NCBI RefSeq assembly: GCF_011765625.1 | Contig: NZ_CP050313.1 | Location: 2,104,501-2,168,500, forward strand | Length of the DNA: 64,000 nt | DNA from: Shewanella aestuarii | GTDB taxonomy: Bacteria > Pseudomonadota > Gammaproteobacteria > Enterobacterales > Shewanellaceae | Direction of reading: 5' to 3' | Shown: piece after piece, positions 37,490 through 47,671 of the stretch | Numbering within the stretch: position 1 is the stretch's first letter | Layout of the letters: every line of letters begins with the position of its first letter | Notes under the pieces: generated by a model | Databases searched by the model: none | The model's input: the letters and a program-made list of their open reading frames with translations, nothing else | Told to the model about the DNA's origin: nothing | Position numbers and translations under genes: made by a program

Positions 37490-39226
37490 ATGCAGGTAAA
37501 CGGTATTGTGGTTTCTTCGGGTATTGCATTTGGGCAAGCGCTCAATGTCAGTACACAACCACAACCGCTAGATCTTCGATTATTACCACTAAGTGAAATC
37601 GAGTCCGAAAAATACCATTTACGCCAATCCATTGCCTTATTAATTCAGCATTTACAAAAAAGCCAACAACGTGTTTGCCCAACCTGCGAAAACTTCCAAT
37701 TAATTGATGCTGATATTTTACTGCTTGAAGATGAAGAGCTTGTTGATGAAATCAGCCAACACATCAGTCAATATCGCGTTAGTGCGCCAGTAGCAGTTAA
37801 TCGTACCTTTAATGAACAAGCCCAAGCACTGGCACAAATGGACGACCCCTATCTTGCCAATCGTAGCCAAGATATTCGGTTTTTAGCCAAGCGATTAATC
37901 GCAATTTTACAAGGCTCTAGTCAGCACGATTTATCTAACCTAACTCAAGCGACTATATTACTCGCCGATGATTTAACCCCAGCAGACTTTGCCATGTTAC
38001 CCCTTGATTACATTAGTGGCATAGTGCTTGAGTCCGGTGGTTTAACCAGCCATACCGCCATTTTGGCCCGTGCGGCTGGCATTCCAGCATTGTTAAATTG
38101 CCCTTGGATAAATCAAGTTGGCACCATTGCCGATAACACACCATTAGTGCTGGATGCATTCGAAGGCGTATTGTATGTCAAACCTGATCCCGAGCAAGTC
38201 GAGCAGTTATCGCAAAAACAACAGCAACAAATTGCGCATCAACAAGCCTTAATGGCTTTTAAAGATCTCCCCTGCCAAACCATTGATGGTCGAGCAATAA
38301 TTCTGAGGGCTAATGTTGGCAATTTAAATGAAATTAGTCATTTGATGGAAGTCGGCGCTCAAGGCATAGGACTGTTTCGTACCGAATTTTTACTGATGAA
38401 TGCCAAAGCAATGCCAGATGAAGACCAACAATACAAACTTTATTGTGATGCAATACATACCTTAAACGGCCAACCACTCACTATACGTACATTTGATGTG
38501 GGGGCAGATAAAGAGATCCCTTGCTTAAAACAAAACAACGAAGACAACCCAGCCCTTGGTGTAAGAGGTATTCGTTATAGTTTACTTCATCAAAATATGT
38601 TTATTACTCAAGTAAAAGCCATTTTACGTGCAGCTAATACTGGCTCGGTGCGATTAATGTTTCCAATGATCAGCAAACTTGAAGAATTACAACAAGCCTT
38701 TGCATTAATTGAGCAAGCCAAAACTCAATTGATTGAACAACAGCAAAAATTTGCTGAAGTGGAATATGGCATTGTGGTTGAAACACCTGCAGCAGCATTG
38801 ACACTCGATGCCATGTTGCCCTACTTACATTTTGTTAGTATAGGTAGCAACGATTTAACCCAGTACACCTTGGCAGCAGATCGCAGCAACACACAACTCG
38901 CTCACAGTTATCCGACACTGTCGCCAGCGGTGTTAAAATTAGTTGCCATGATAATTGCTCAATGCAAACAAGCCGGTGTTAAGGTGTGTTTATGTGGTGA
39001 AATAGGCGGAGATGAAACCGTGTTGCCTTTGCTAATGGGCATGGGATTAGATGAGCTCAGCATTAATCCTAACCATCTATTAGCCGTAAAGTCACAAGTC
39101 GTTAAAGGTCAATATTCCCAATTTGTTGAACATGCGGCTCATATTAACCAATTAAATACGATTTCGGCCATTGACGAAGCAATAAAACAGTTTAGCTTAG
39201 TAAATAATGTGAAGCTAACACACTAA
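37490..39226 (+). CDS. ptsI: PTS enzyme I
   Basis: Phosphoenolpyruvate-protein phosphotransferase, 578 residues, the first step of the PTS. The phospho-histidine lies in GGLTSHTAILARAAGIPAL (about residue 189). The PEP-binding C-terminal barrel carries GIGLFRTEFLLM, LTIRTFDVGADKEIPCL, SIGSNDLTQYTLAADR and the catalytic cysteine region CLCGEIGGDE (about 502). GAGG precedes the ATG at 37490. It sits in the ptsH-ptsI-crr order. Confidence 0.97.
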   Translation: MQVNGIVVSSGIAFGQALNVSTQPQPLDLRLLPLSEIESEKYHLRQSIALLIQHLQKSQQRVCPTCENFQLIDADILLLEDEELVDEISQHISQYRVSAPVAVNRTFNEQAQALAQMDDPYLANRSQDIRFLAKRLIAILQGSSQHDLSNLTQATILLADDLTPADFAMLPLDYISGIVLESGGLTSHTAILARAAGIPALLNCPWINQVGTIADNTPLVLDAFEGVLYVKPDPEQVEQLSQKQQQQIAHQQALMAFKDLPCQTIDGRAIILRANVGNLNEISHLMEVGAQGIGLFRTEFLLMNAKAMPDEDQQYKLYCDAIHTLNGQPLTIRTFDVGADKEIPCLKQNNEDNPALGVRGIRYSLLHQNMFITQVKAILRAANTGSVRLMFPMISKLEELQQAFALIEQAKTQLIEQQQKFAEVEYGIVVETPAAALTLDAMLPYLHFVSIGSNDLTQYTLAADRSNTQLAHSYPTLSPAVLKLVAMIIAQCKQAGVKVCLCGEIGGDETVLPLLMGMGLDELSINPNHLLAVKSQVVKGQYSQFVEHAAHINQLNTISAIDEAIKQFSLVNNVKLTH

Positions 39227-39227
39227 A

Positions 39228-39247
39228 AATAAATACTAGTATTTATT
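39228..39247. repeat. Perfect 20-bp palindrome between ptsI and crr
   Basis: AATAAATACTAGTATTTATT, immediately after the ptsI stop and 57 bp before crr. It has no GC-rich stem or clear T-run, so it is a weak terminator or an mRNA processing/regulatory dyad. Confidence 0.5.
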
Positions 39248-39303
39248 AATCACCTAAATCACGTTTACAATGAAAGCATAATAATGAAAAGAGGCTGGTT
39301 CTA

Positions 39304-39819
39304 ATGGGATTTTTAAGCCGTATACGGCGTCTGATGTCTGGTCAACAAGAGTTAACAGGTGGTATCGCGATACTCGCTCCAGTGTCAGGCGAAATAATAG
39401 CAATAGAAAAAGTTCCAGATGTTGTTTTTTCCGAAAAAATCGTTGGCGATGGCATAGCAATTAACCCAACAGGTCAATTTATTTTAGCGCCTATTGACGG
39501 TACTATTGGAAAAATTTTTGAAACTAATCATGCATTTAGCATTGAGTCGGCTCAAGGTTTAGAGTTATTCGTCCACTTTGGTGTTGGCACCGTTGAATTG
39601 CGTGGTAATGGTTTTACTCGCCTAGCAGAAGAAGGCCAACAGGTTAAAGCAGGTGATAAAATTTTGTCTTTCGATCTTGAGTTTTTAACAGGCCAAGTTG
39701 AAAGCTTATTAACACCCGTAGTGCTAGCCAATATGGAAGATATAAAAAGACTCGATAAGATCAATGAAGGGCATGTTGTTGCGGGTAAAGACGTTATTTT
39801 CACAGTGCAACTGTCTTGA
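39304..39819 (+). CDS. crr: PTS EIIA-Glc (Crr)
   Basis: 171-residue EIIA-Glc, phospho-carrier and global regulator (adenylate cyclase, inducer exclusion). The sequence [18 protein letters not shown] contains the active His90 region, and the fold-defining [20 protein letters not shown] lies near the N-terminus. GAGG lies 10 bp upstream of the ATG. No EIIBC sugar permease is present in the window. In its regulatory role it could connect the PTS to the non-PTS maltodextrin permeases upstream; that is inference. Confidence 0.97.
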   Translation: MGFLSRIRRLMSGQQELTGGIAILAPVSGEIIAIEKVPDVVFSEKIVGDGIAINPTGQFILAPIDGTIGKIFETNHAFSIESAQGLELFVHFGVGTVELRGNGFTRLAEEGQQVKAGDKILSFDLEFLTGQVESLLTPVVLANMEDIKRLDKINEGHVVAGKDVIFTVQLS

Positions 39820-39832
39820 ATGGCATGCTTAT

Positions 39833-39856
39833 GCAGATAGCCTTTTGGTTATCTGC
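39833..39856 (+). other. Stem-loop after crr
   Basis: GCAGATAGCC / GGTTATCTGC (10 bp, one G-T pair), loop TTTT, 13 bp after the crr stop. No T-run follows, so it may protect the 3' end rather than terminate. Confidence 0.5.
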
Positions 39857-39973
39857 AACGCTAACTCGTATCAGCGATTGAAATATCCTCAAACACATTC
39901 CTTTAGCTTGTTCCACGCGTACCTCGATGACACAATAGTTAAAAATTCTAAATAAAAATCAATATTGGGAGTA

Positions 39974-41448
<1,475 letters not shown>

Positions 41449-41462
41449 CCTTGTTGGATAAT

Positions 41463-42143
41463 ATGTCCCCTGTTGAGCATCCACATCTTTATGGTTTGGA
41501 TGCCAGCTTTTTACAACCTTTTGAGGCGTTTTTTCTTGAACAAAACACTCTAAACGCATTTAAACAAATGCAAGCTGCAGCGGCTCAAGAAGGTATCGCT
41601 ATCAACATTTGCTCAGCCCATCGTAATTTTGATAAACAGCTCACCATCTGGAATGCCAAAGCCTGTGGAAAACGCACCTTGCTCGATATCAATAATCAGC
41701 CACTCGATTTTACAAGTTTATCCAAAGATCAGCTAATGCAAGCCATTTTGCTCTGGTCTGCATTACCTGGTAGCTCACGCCATCATTGGGGAACAGACAT
41801 TGATGTTTTTGACTTAAACACCATTAGCCGTGACAAACTCCGCTTAACGACCGATGAATATCAATCAGGCGGTCCATGTCACAGGCTTTTCCTTTGGTTG
41901 CGCGAATATGCACAACAATTTGGCTTCTACTTTCCGTACCAGCAACACTTAAGTGGCGTTAGCCCTGAGCCTTGGCATATCAGCTATTACCCTGTATCAA
42001 ATGACTTTTTAGCTCAATACGATAGCCAACAATTAGTGAAAGTGATTGAGTTTGCTGATATTGAACTAAAACCGCAAATCCTTAACAAGCTTGAATATTT
42101 GGTTGAACATTATGTTCGATTTGTGGCACCTGCACCAGATTAA
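41463..42143 (+). CDS. VanY-type D-alanyl-D-alanine carboxypeptidase (M15)
   Basis: 226-residue LAS-family peptidase. The zinc site is visible as SRHHWGTDIDVFD (SxHxxGxDxD) and PEPWHI, with the helper SAHRNFDKQ (S.HR) upstream, so it is likely active on D-Ala-D-Ala ends of peptidoglycan. No signal peptide is apparent, which is odd for a cell-wall enzyme; it could be cytoplasmic recycling-type or mis-started. TTG starts at 41442 (overlapping dapE, with GGAAAAG upstream) and 41451 are alternatives. Linked to yffB-dapE by overlap or near overlap. Confidence 0.82.
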   Translation: MSPVEHPHLYGLDASFLQPFEAFFLEQNTLNAFKQMQAAAAQEGIAINICSAHRNFDKQLTIWNAKACGKRTLLDINNQPLDFTSLSKDQLMQAILLWSALPGSSRHHWGTDIDVFDLNTISRDKLRLTTDEYQSGGPCHRLFLWLREYAQQFGFYFPYQQHLSGVSPEPWHISYYPVSNDFLAQYDSQQLVKVIEFADIELKPQILNKLEYLVEHYVRFVAPAPD

Positions 42144-42293
42144 AGCCAAATAACCAACATTGATCCAAACGATTTAATCTTACCCTTCAAATACAGTTAA
42201 AGTAGAAACCAATGCCGATTAGCTATAGTCCTGTCATGATTTCGTCCTGTATAATCTCGGCTAATTTTTTAAGTGATTAATATTGAGTTTTTT

Positions 42294-43115
42294 ATGTTTT
42301 CAGCCTCTCAGCATGGTTTAATCGATGATCAGCCATTGCATTTTATTGATGTCGGCCAAGGGCCAACTGTGGTTTTTCTTCATGGTTTATTTTTAAATAG
42401 CCAGGTGTGGCAACATCAACTCAGCCAGCTTTCGAGCCACTATCGCTGTATTGCAATCGATTTGTGGGGCCACGGGCAGTCAAGTGCAATCCCTGAAAAC
42501 ACCTACAGTTTATTAGATGTAGCGAGTCAGATTGAAGCCCTATTACTGCAACTTAATATTGAGGAATATCATTTAGTTGGCCATGATTGCGGCGCTGCAA
42601 TTGCGGCGGAAATGATTCTAAACAGGCCAACCCAAATCAAATCATTAGTCATGCTCAATAGTTTTATTGGATTTGAGCCACAGATTAACTGCCTCAAATA
42701 CCAACAATGGTTAGAAGATATTCACACACAGCAGGCAATTCAACCACAGTTAGCAGACACGATTGCGTCGCTAATGCTGGCAAAAAATCTTACACAAGAA
42801 ACAGACTTTGCCGATCAAATTAGCAGTCGTTTACAAAACTACAATGCAGACCAAGCGATAGCTTTGGCAAAATTTGCCAAAATGGCGATTTACAAGCGCG
42901 ATACATTAGACCTGTGTGAACAATTGACTCTGCCTACATTAGTCATGGTAGGGGTCGAAAATAAGTTACGCACTGTACTTGAAAGCTATCTGATGAGTGA
43001 AGATATTGATGGCAGTGAATTGATCCATATTCAGCAGGCGGGTCATATCGCGATGCTAGAGCAAGCTGAACAGGTCACTCAAGTAATAAGCGAGTTCCTA
43101 AACAAACACGCTTAG
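42294..43115 (+). CDS. Alpha/beta-hydrolase with aspartate nucleophile motif
   Basis: 273-residue alpha/beta-hydrolase fold protein. The oxyanion-region HGLF, the strand-helix AIDLWGHGQSS and the nucleophile elbow VGHDCGAA are present, and a catalytic His in AGHIAMLEQ near the C-terminus. The elbow GHDCG has Asp instead of the usual Ser, as in haloalkane dehalogenases and epoxide hydrolases. Substrate unknown. ATG 42294 (TTGAG 7 bp upstream) is preferred to GTG 42273. The MITE-like element begins 13 bp after its stop. Confidence 0.85.
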   Translation: MFSASQHGLIDDQPLHFIDVGQGPTVVFLHGLFLNSQVWQHQLSQLSSHYRCIAIDLWGHGQSSAIPENTYSLLDVASQIEALLLQLNIEEYHLVGHDCGAAIAAEMILNRPTQIKSLVMLNSFIGFEPQINCLKYQQWLEDIHTQQAIQPQLADTIASLMLAKNLTQETDFADQISSRLQNYNADQAIALAKFAKMAIYKRDTLDLCEQLTLPTLVMVGVENKLRTVLESYLMSEDIDGSELIHIQQAGHIAMLEQAEQVTQVISEFLNKHA

Positions 43116-43128
43116 TACTTACTCTGAC

Positions 43129-43326
43129 TAACCTGAACTGCGGATAAGAGATTAGCTAACACAATAATTTATTGAAATTTACTTTAGAATAGATTTCTAG
43201 AGAGATATTTTTGCTTAGAACAAGGCAAATTTGTGCGTCAATAGATGGCCTATTGCAAACAAATTTAACGCAGTTATCAGTAAAAATAGCCTCTAGAAAG
43301 CAAGCTGTTATCCGCTGATCAGGTTA
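43129..43326. mobile_element. MITE-like element with terminal inverted repeats
   Basis: About 198 bp, no coding capacity. The ends are 22-bp inverted repeats identical at 19 positions (TAACCTGA-N-C-N-GCGGATAA-N-AG). Further inward the arms remain partly complementary (TTTCTAGAG..TATTTTT and its counterpart around 43282-43300; CAAATTTG around 43226 and 43260), so the whole element can fold into one long imperfect hairpin. The right end abuts the stop codon of the SpmAB gene. A solo end occurs at 24082-24109. Confidence 0.68.
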
Positions 43327-43327
43327 A

Positions 43328-44554
43328 CTAGCCATAAAACCAATAACATACGCCTATCGCGGCGATAATGCCGCCAATGTCAGCCGCAAGCCCACAACCT
43401 AAAGCATGACGACCATTTCGGATCCCTACCGAGCCAAAATACACAGCTAATACATAAAATGTGGTTTCTGTACTGCCTTGAAATATCGCCGCCAATCGCC
43501 CTGCAAATGAATCAACACCATGATAATCCATAGTTTCAAGCATCATGGCCCTTGCACCAGAACCGCTAAAGGGCTTCATGATTGCTGTAGGCATCGCATC
43601 AATAAATCGGGTATCAAACCCTATCATTGACACCAAACTCGCTAAAAGCTGCAGTAAGTAATCAAGTGCACCAGATGTTCTAAGCAAGCCAATAGCGATT
43701 AACATGGCGAGTAAGTATGGAATAAGCTGCACGGCTTGATTAAAGCCACCCTTTGCACCTTCAATAAACTCATCATAAATGGCAACTTTTCTTATACCTG
43801 CCACCATCACAAAACTCAGCACAAGAAATAATAAAATGCCATTGCCTAAGACACTAGAAACTTGACCTATGGCCGCTGCACTTAAGGTCATTAAATAAAA
43901 AATGGAACCACATAATAGTGATAATAAAATGGCAGCATAGCCTAAAATAACAGTATTCAATAACGAGATACGCTGCACCATTGCCACCACTAACAAACCC
44001 ACTAAAGTTGACGCGCAGGTCGCTAATAGAATTGGCAAAAATATATCTGCAGGTGCAGCCGCACCTTGTTGAGCTCGATATAAAAAAACCGTCACAGGTA
44101 CTAAGGTAACAGAAGAAGTATTCAGGACTAAAAATAAGATTTGCGCATTAGTTGCCACACTTTTATCGGGGTTTAAACTTTGCAAATCTTGCATGGCCTT
44201 TAAACCTAATGGCGTTGCAGCATTATCTAACCCCAGCATATTCGCTGTGAGATTCATACTGATACTGCCATAGGCCGGATGCCCTCTTGGCACGTCAGGC
44301 ATTAACTTACTTAATAAAGGTTCAAATAACTTGGCAAATAAGCCAACCACTCCAGCTTTTTCACCAACCTGCATTAACCCCATCCACAAAGCCAACACGC
44401 CAATCAAACCTAAGGAAATTTCAGCCCCGAGCTTAGCACTGGCAAACAGCCCATTCACAGAATCAGCCAACACCTGTGTGTTACCACCAAACAATTGCAA
44501 GATAATGGCAAAAGATGCACAAATAAAAAATCCAAACCAAACTCGATTTAACAC
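43328..44554 (-). CDS. SpmA-SpmB fusion, nucleoside-recognition domain membrane protein
   Basis: 408-residue polytopic membrane protein. The N-terminal half matches SpmA (LGLIGVLALWMGLMQVGEKAG, NLTANMLGLDNAATPLGLKAM) and the C-terminal half SpmB (IYDEFIEGAKGGFNQAVQLIPYLLAM, FQGSTETTFYVLAVYFGSVGIR). In Bacillus these are separate spore-maturation proteins; in gammaproteobacteria the fused form has no known role, possibly transport. The start is GTG at 44554 with AAGGAG 5 bp upstream; an overlapping ATG at 44556 opens only two codons. Its stop is contributed by the junction with the MITE-like element. Confidence 0.88.
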   Translation of the reverse strand: MLNRVWFGFFICASFAIILQLFGGNTQVLADSVNGLFASAKLGAEISLGLIGVLALWMGLMQVGEKAGVVGLFAKLFEPLLSKLMPDVPRGHPAYGSISMNLTANMLGLDNAATPLGLKAMQDLQSLNPDKSVATNAQILFLVLNTSSVTLVPVTVFLYRAQQGAAAPADIFLPILLATCASTLVGLLVVAMVQRISLLNTVILGYAAILLSLLCGSIFYLMTLSAAAIGQVSSVLGNGILLFLVLSFVMVAGIRKVAIYDEFIEGAKGGFNQAVQLIPYLLAMLIAIGLLRTSGALDYLLQLLASLVSMIGFDTRFIDAMPTAIMKPFSGSGARAMMLETMDYHGVDSFAGRLAAIFQGSTETTFYVLAVYFGSVGIRNGRHALGCGLAADIGGIIAAIGVCYWFYG

Positions 44555-44964
44555 ATGTGCTCCTTGGTATTTTGGGCCTAAAACGTTATAGCCTTTTATT
44601 TGTCTTGTATCACTCGTAAAGAAGGCGAACTATGAGTCCAACTCTCACAACTAAACGTGGTTAACTACATAAAAACTAATCATTCATTCCATTGATCACA
44701 ATCAATAATGAAACAGAGGTTGCCTAGGAGAAATGCATGCTAGCTAGGCAGATTTTTTGATAAGTAGTTATTCTACAATCAAAAAAATTAACGCTATTAT
44801 CCGTTATTTTCACAAGCTTGAACGATCAGTTATTTATTATGATGAGGATAAGCTCATCAAAACCAAGACAATCGCTATTTTGTCATGCTTTCTATGCCTT
44901 CTAATGTGCGGTCCATGTTATGATCTTTACTAATTATGCCACGAGACTCAAAATAATCTGCATT
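44555..44964. other. Intergenic region with orphan terminator and hairpins
   Basis: 410 bp between divergent SpmAB and rsmF. It contains a plus-strand terminator (44720-44758) with no plus-strand gene before it, an overlapping dyad around the same T-run (44753-44787), and a TGATGAG/CTCATCA 7-bp hairpin at 44840-44859. A small RNA in 44600-44758 is possible, but no convincing promoter was found. Confidence 0.5.
44720..44758 (+). terminator. Orphan plus-strand terminator
   Basis: TTGCCTAG / CTAGGCAG stem (8 bp, last pair G-T), 16-base loop, T6 from 44753. No annotated plus-strand gene ends here. Confidence 0.55.
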
Positions 44965-46428
44965 ATGGTTCAACTAAATCCAAACTTTATCAAACACATC
45001 GCTGCTGAATTACCCGACCACCTGTCGCTTGATGAATTTATTGCTATTTGTGATAAACCGCTGCGTAAATCAATTAGGGTAAACACCCTTAAAATCACTA
45101 GCGATGAATTTATCACTTTAATGCAGCCTAAAGGCTGGCAATTTGAACCAATTCCTTGGTGTAAAGATGGTTTTTGGATAACCTTTGATTCTGATGAGCC
45201 TCAAAATGAACAGCAACTTGGTAATCTCATCGAGCACATACAAGGGCTGTTTTATATCCAAGAAGCCAGTTCCATGCTACCGCCAACAGCATTATTTTCT
45301 CAAGATACAACAGCTAACATTATTTTAGATGTCGCCTCTGCCCCAGGTTCTAAAACCACTCAAATTGCCGCCTTGATGCAAAATAATGGCTTATTAATAG
45401 CCAATGAATATTCCGCGAGTCGGGTAAAGGTTTTGCATGCCAATGTGCTACGAATGGGGGCTAGTCAAACTGCCCTAACCCATTTTGATGGACGCGTATT
45501 TGGTGAATACCTTTATGAAACCTTTGATGCCATTTTATTAGATGCCCCTTGTGGCGGCGAAGGCACAGTGAGAAAAGATCCCAACGCATTAAAAACCTGG
45601 GATATAAACGATGTTACCGCAATCGCACAAACGCAAAAAGACTTAATTGAGTCGGCATTTCTAGCCTTAAAACCTGGCGGGATCTTAATTTACTCCACTT
45701 GTACATTAAGCCAAATTGAAAATCAGCAAATTTGTCATCACATACAACAAACTTACCCAGAAGCTGTAGAGTTTGTGTCATTAAATAACTTATTCCCAAA
45801 TGCTGACAAAGCCTGTACAGAAGAAGGTTTTTTACACGTTTGGCCACAAATATATGATAGTGAGGGTTTCTTTGTTGCCAAAATCCGTAAAACGGCTTCA
45901 GTTGAACGGATTAAAAAGCAACCTAAGTTGCAAAAGAATTTCCCTTTTACACCCGTTGCGACTAAACAATTCATTGCATTAACCGATTACCTAGCGACAC
46001 GTTTTGATATTCAATTACAGCAAGGGGATCAAATCATGCAACGTGATGATGAGTTTTGGCTATTTCCTGCAGAGTTCATCCCGCTTATTGGTAAAATGCG
46101 CTTCCAGCGAATTGGCTTAAAACTCGCTGATGCACTCAAAAAAGGGTTTAAAGTTAAACATGAAGCCATTATTGCGTTAGTGAAAAACACTAAACAACAC
46201 ACTAATGCCATTGAATTAGATGCAACACAAGCCCAACACTTTTTAATGGGTAGAGATATTGAAACCACGAGTTTCTCTGCTCAACAACAAGCATGGTTAG
46301 CAACACATCCTCAGGGAGAAATGATTGTCAGTTATCATCAACGCCCACTTGGTGTGGTAAAGCATTTAGGTCATAGATTGAAAAATAATTTACCAAGAGA
46401 TTTGGTCAGAGATAAAGTATCTCTTTAA
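44965..46428 (+). CDS. rsmF: 16S rRNA m5C1407 methyltransferase RsmF
   Basis: SAM-dependent methyltransferase of C1407 in 16S rRNA, 487 residues. The N-terminus LNPNFIKHIAAELPDHLSLDEF and CDKPLRKSIRVNTLKI matches RsmF/YebU. The catalytic core carries DVASAPGSKTTQIAALM, DAILLDAPCGGEGTVRKDP and YSTCTLSQIENQQICHHI, so both cysteines are present. A C-terminal PUA-like domain (about 350-487) follows. The frame is open upstream to an ATG at 44920, but ATG 44965 fits the family start. The convergent porin gene shares the terminator that follows. Confidence 0.95.
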   Translation: MVQLNPNFIKHIAAELPDHLSLDEFIAICDKPLRKSIRVNTLKITSDEFITLMQPKGWQFEPIPWCKDGFWITFDSDEPQNEQQLGNLIEHIQGLFYIQEASSMLPPTALFSQDTTANIILDVASAPGSKTTQIAALMQNNGLLIANEYSASRVKVLHANVLRMGASQTALTHFDGRVFGEYLYETFDAILLDAPCGGEGTVRKDPNALKTWDINDVTAIAQTQKDLIESAFLALKPGGILIYSTCTLSQIENQQICHHIQQTYPEAVEFVSLNNLFPNADKACTEEGFLHVWPQIYDSEGFFVAKIRKTASVERIKKQPKLQKNFPFTPVATKQFIALTDYLATRFDIQLQQGDQIMQRDDEFWLFPAEFIPLIGKMRFQRIGLKLADALKKGFKVKHEAIIALVKNTKQHTNAIELDATQAQHFLMGRDIETTSFSAQQQAWLATHPQGEMIVSYHQRPLGVVKHLGHRLKNNLPRDLVRDKVSL

Positions 46429-46448
46429 TAAACATCACCAAATTGATA

Positions 46449-46486
46449 AAAAACTAACTGGCAAACATCCTCACCAGTTAGTTTTT
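46449..46486. terminator. Bidirectional terminator between rsmF and porin
   Basis: A perfect 13-bp stem (AAAAACTAACTGG / CCAGTTAGTTTTT) with a 12-base loop between convergent genes. Confidence 0.88.
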
Positions 46487-46507
46487 AATTGCATCACAAT
46501 CTAGCCA

Positions 46508-47671
46508 TTAAAATGGATAGTACATGCCAACAGACACGTAATCATCTTGACTGTCACTACCATCAGCATTGGTGCCGTTATCTATCACACCTTCAATAAA
46601 AGCAAAAAATCCAAGAGACTTAATATTATAATTTAGGGTCAATGTGAACATATCTAACTCATACTGGCTGGCCTTGGTTAAACCTGCAATATTATAACTG
46701 TCTGGCGATATATGGCTCCAGCCAATCATAGGTTTCCAATTTCCAATATTTTTACTCAGCATCACTTCAAAACCTGTACCTTCAAATATTTGATTCGTAT
46801 TGTCTTGGTACATGCCTTCAGAATGAGCCGCAACAGCAGCAAAATACCAATCATCCATTGTTGATGTTATGGTACCTGCAACTGCATTTGGATTTTTAAC
46901 CGCAATGCCTTTGCCTTCAGCTTCATCATTCACATACGCTAAACCAAAGGTCAGTTTGTCTTTGTCAAAAGCATAAATTACGCTGGCAGCTTGACCACCA
47001 GAGGTTTTAAGGCTGACTTCATTACCGTTTTCATCTTCTATTGGATCGCCATTTTCATCTCTTAGTACTGTGGTATCGTCAATGAATTGCCCCTGAAGGT
47101 TAACAGTAAAATTATGCTCATCACTTCCAAATGCTTTTTTCCAATAAATACCATTATCAACTCGGCCAGTTCCCGTTAAACCCCCATCACCGTATACATA
47201 GGTCGATGAGGCTATCGCAGAATACACATTAAACATATCCGTTGATGAGGTAACTGAAGCATAAGCCCCCACTCTTTTACCAATTGAAAACTCGCCCCAA
47301 GTGTCATGTTCAGCGGAAAAAAATCCACGGCGAAGCTTTAAAAAATCCGTCGTTCCATTATTTAATGAAATCGAGTTATTACCAATGTTGTAGCTGTCGA
47401 TACTATTTCGAGCAACAGCATTGATATTCCACTCAATAAAGCCTCTAAAAGTTAATGCAGAGTTCACTTCACTGCTAAAATCAAAGTGTGCACGGGTGCC
47501 ATTATCAAATACCGTGGTGGCATTCTCACCACTGTTATTTTCTTGATTAATAACACCTAGTTGCAGGTTGCCACCAATATCCAAATTCAATAAATCTGAC
47601 TTATATACCTCGACCGCTTGAGCTGGAAAAATTGTCAAAAAAAGACAAGCTCCAATCATTTTTTTAATCAT
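46508..47671 (-). CDS. Gram-negative porin
   Basis: 387-residue outer-membrane porin. A signal peptide ending PAQA (about residue 19) is followed by VEVYKSDLLNLDIGGNLQLGV, a typical OmpC/Porin_4 first strand, then alternating beta-strands such as RRGFFSAEHDTWGEFSIGKRVGAYASV and the aromatic C-terminus MYYPF for assembly. General diffusion of small hydrophilic solutes is the family role; specificity is unknown. It is monocistronic, with a long upstream region. Confidence 0.9.
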   Translation of the reverse strand: MIKKMIGACLFLTIFPAQAVEVYKSDLLNLDIGGNLQLGVINQENNSGENATTVFDNGTRAHFDFSSEVNSALTFRGFIEWNINAVARNSIDSYNIGNNSISLNNGTTDFLKLRRGFFSAEHDTWGEFSIGKRVGAYASVTSSTDMFNVYSAIASSTYVYGDGGLTGTGRVDNGIYWKKAFGSDEHNFTVNLQGQFIDDTTVLRDENGDPIEDENGNEVSLKTSGGQAASVIYAFDKDKLTFGLAYVNDEAEGKGIAVKNPNAVAGTITSTMDDWYFAAVAAHSEGMYQDNTNQIFEGTGFEVMLSKNIGNWKPMIGWSHISPDSYNIAGLTKASQYELDMFTLTLNYNIKSLGFFAFIEGVIDNGTNADGSDSQDDYVSVGMYYPF

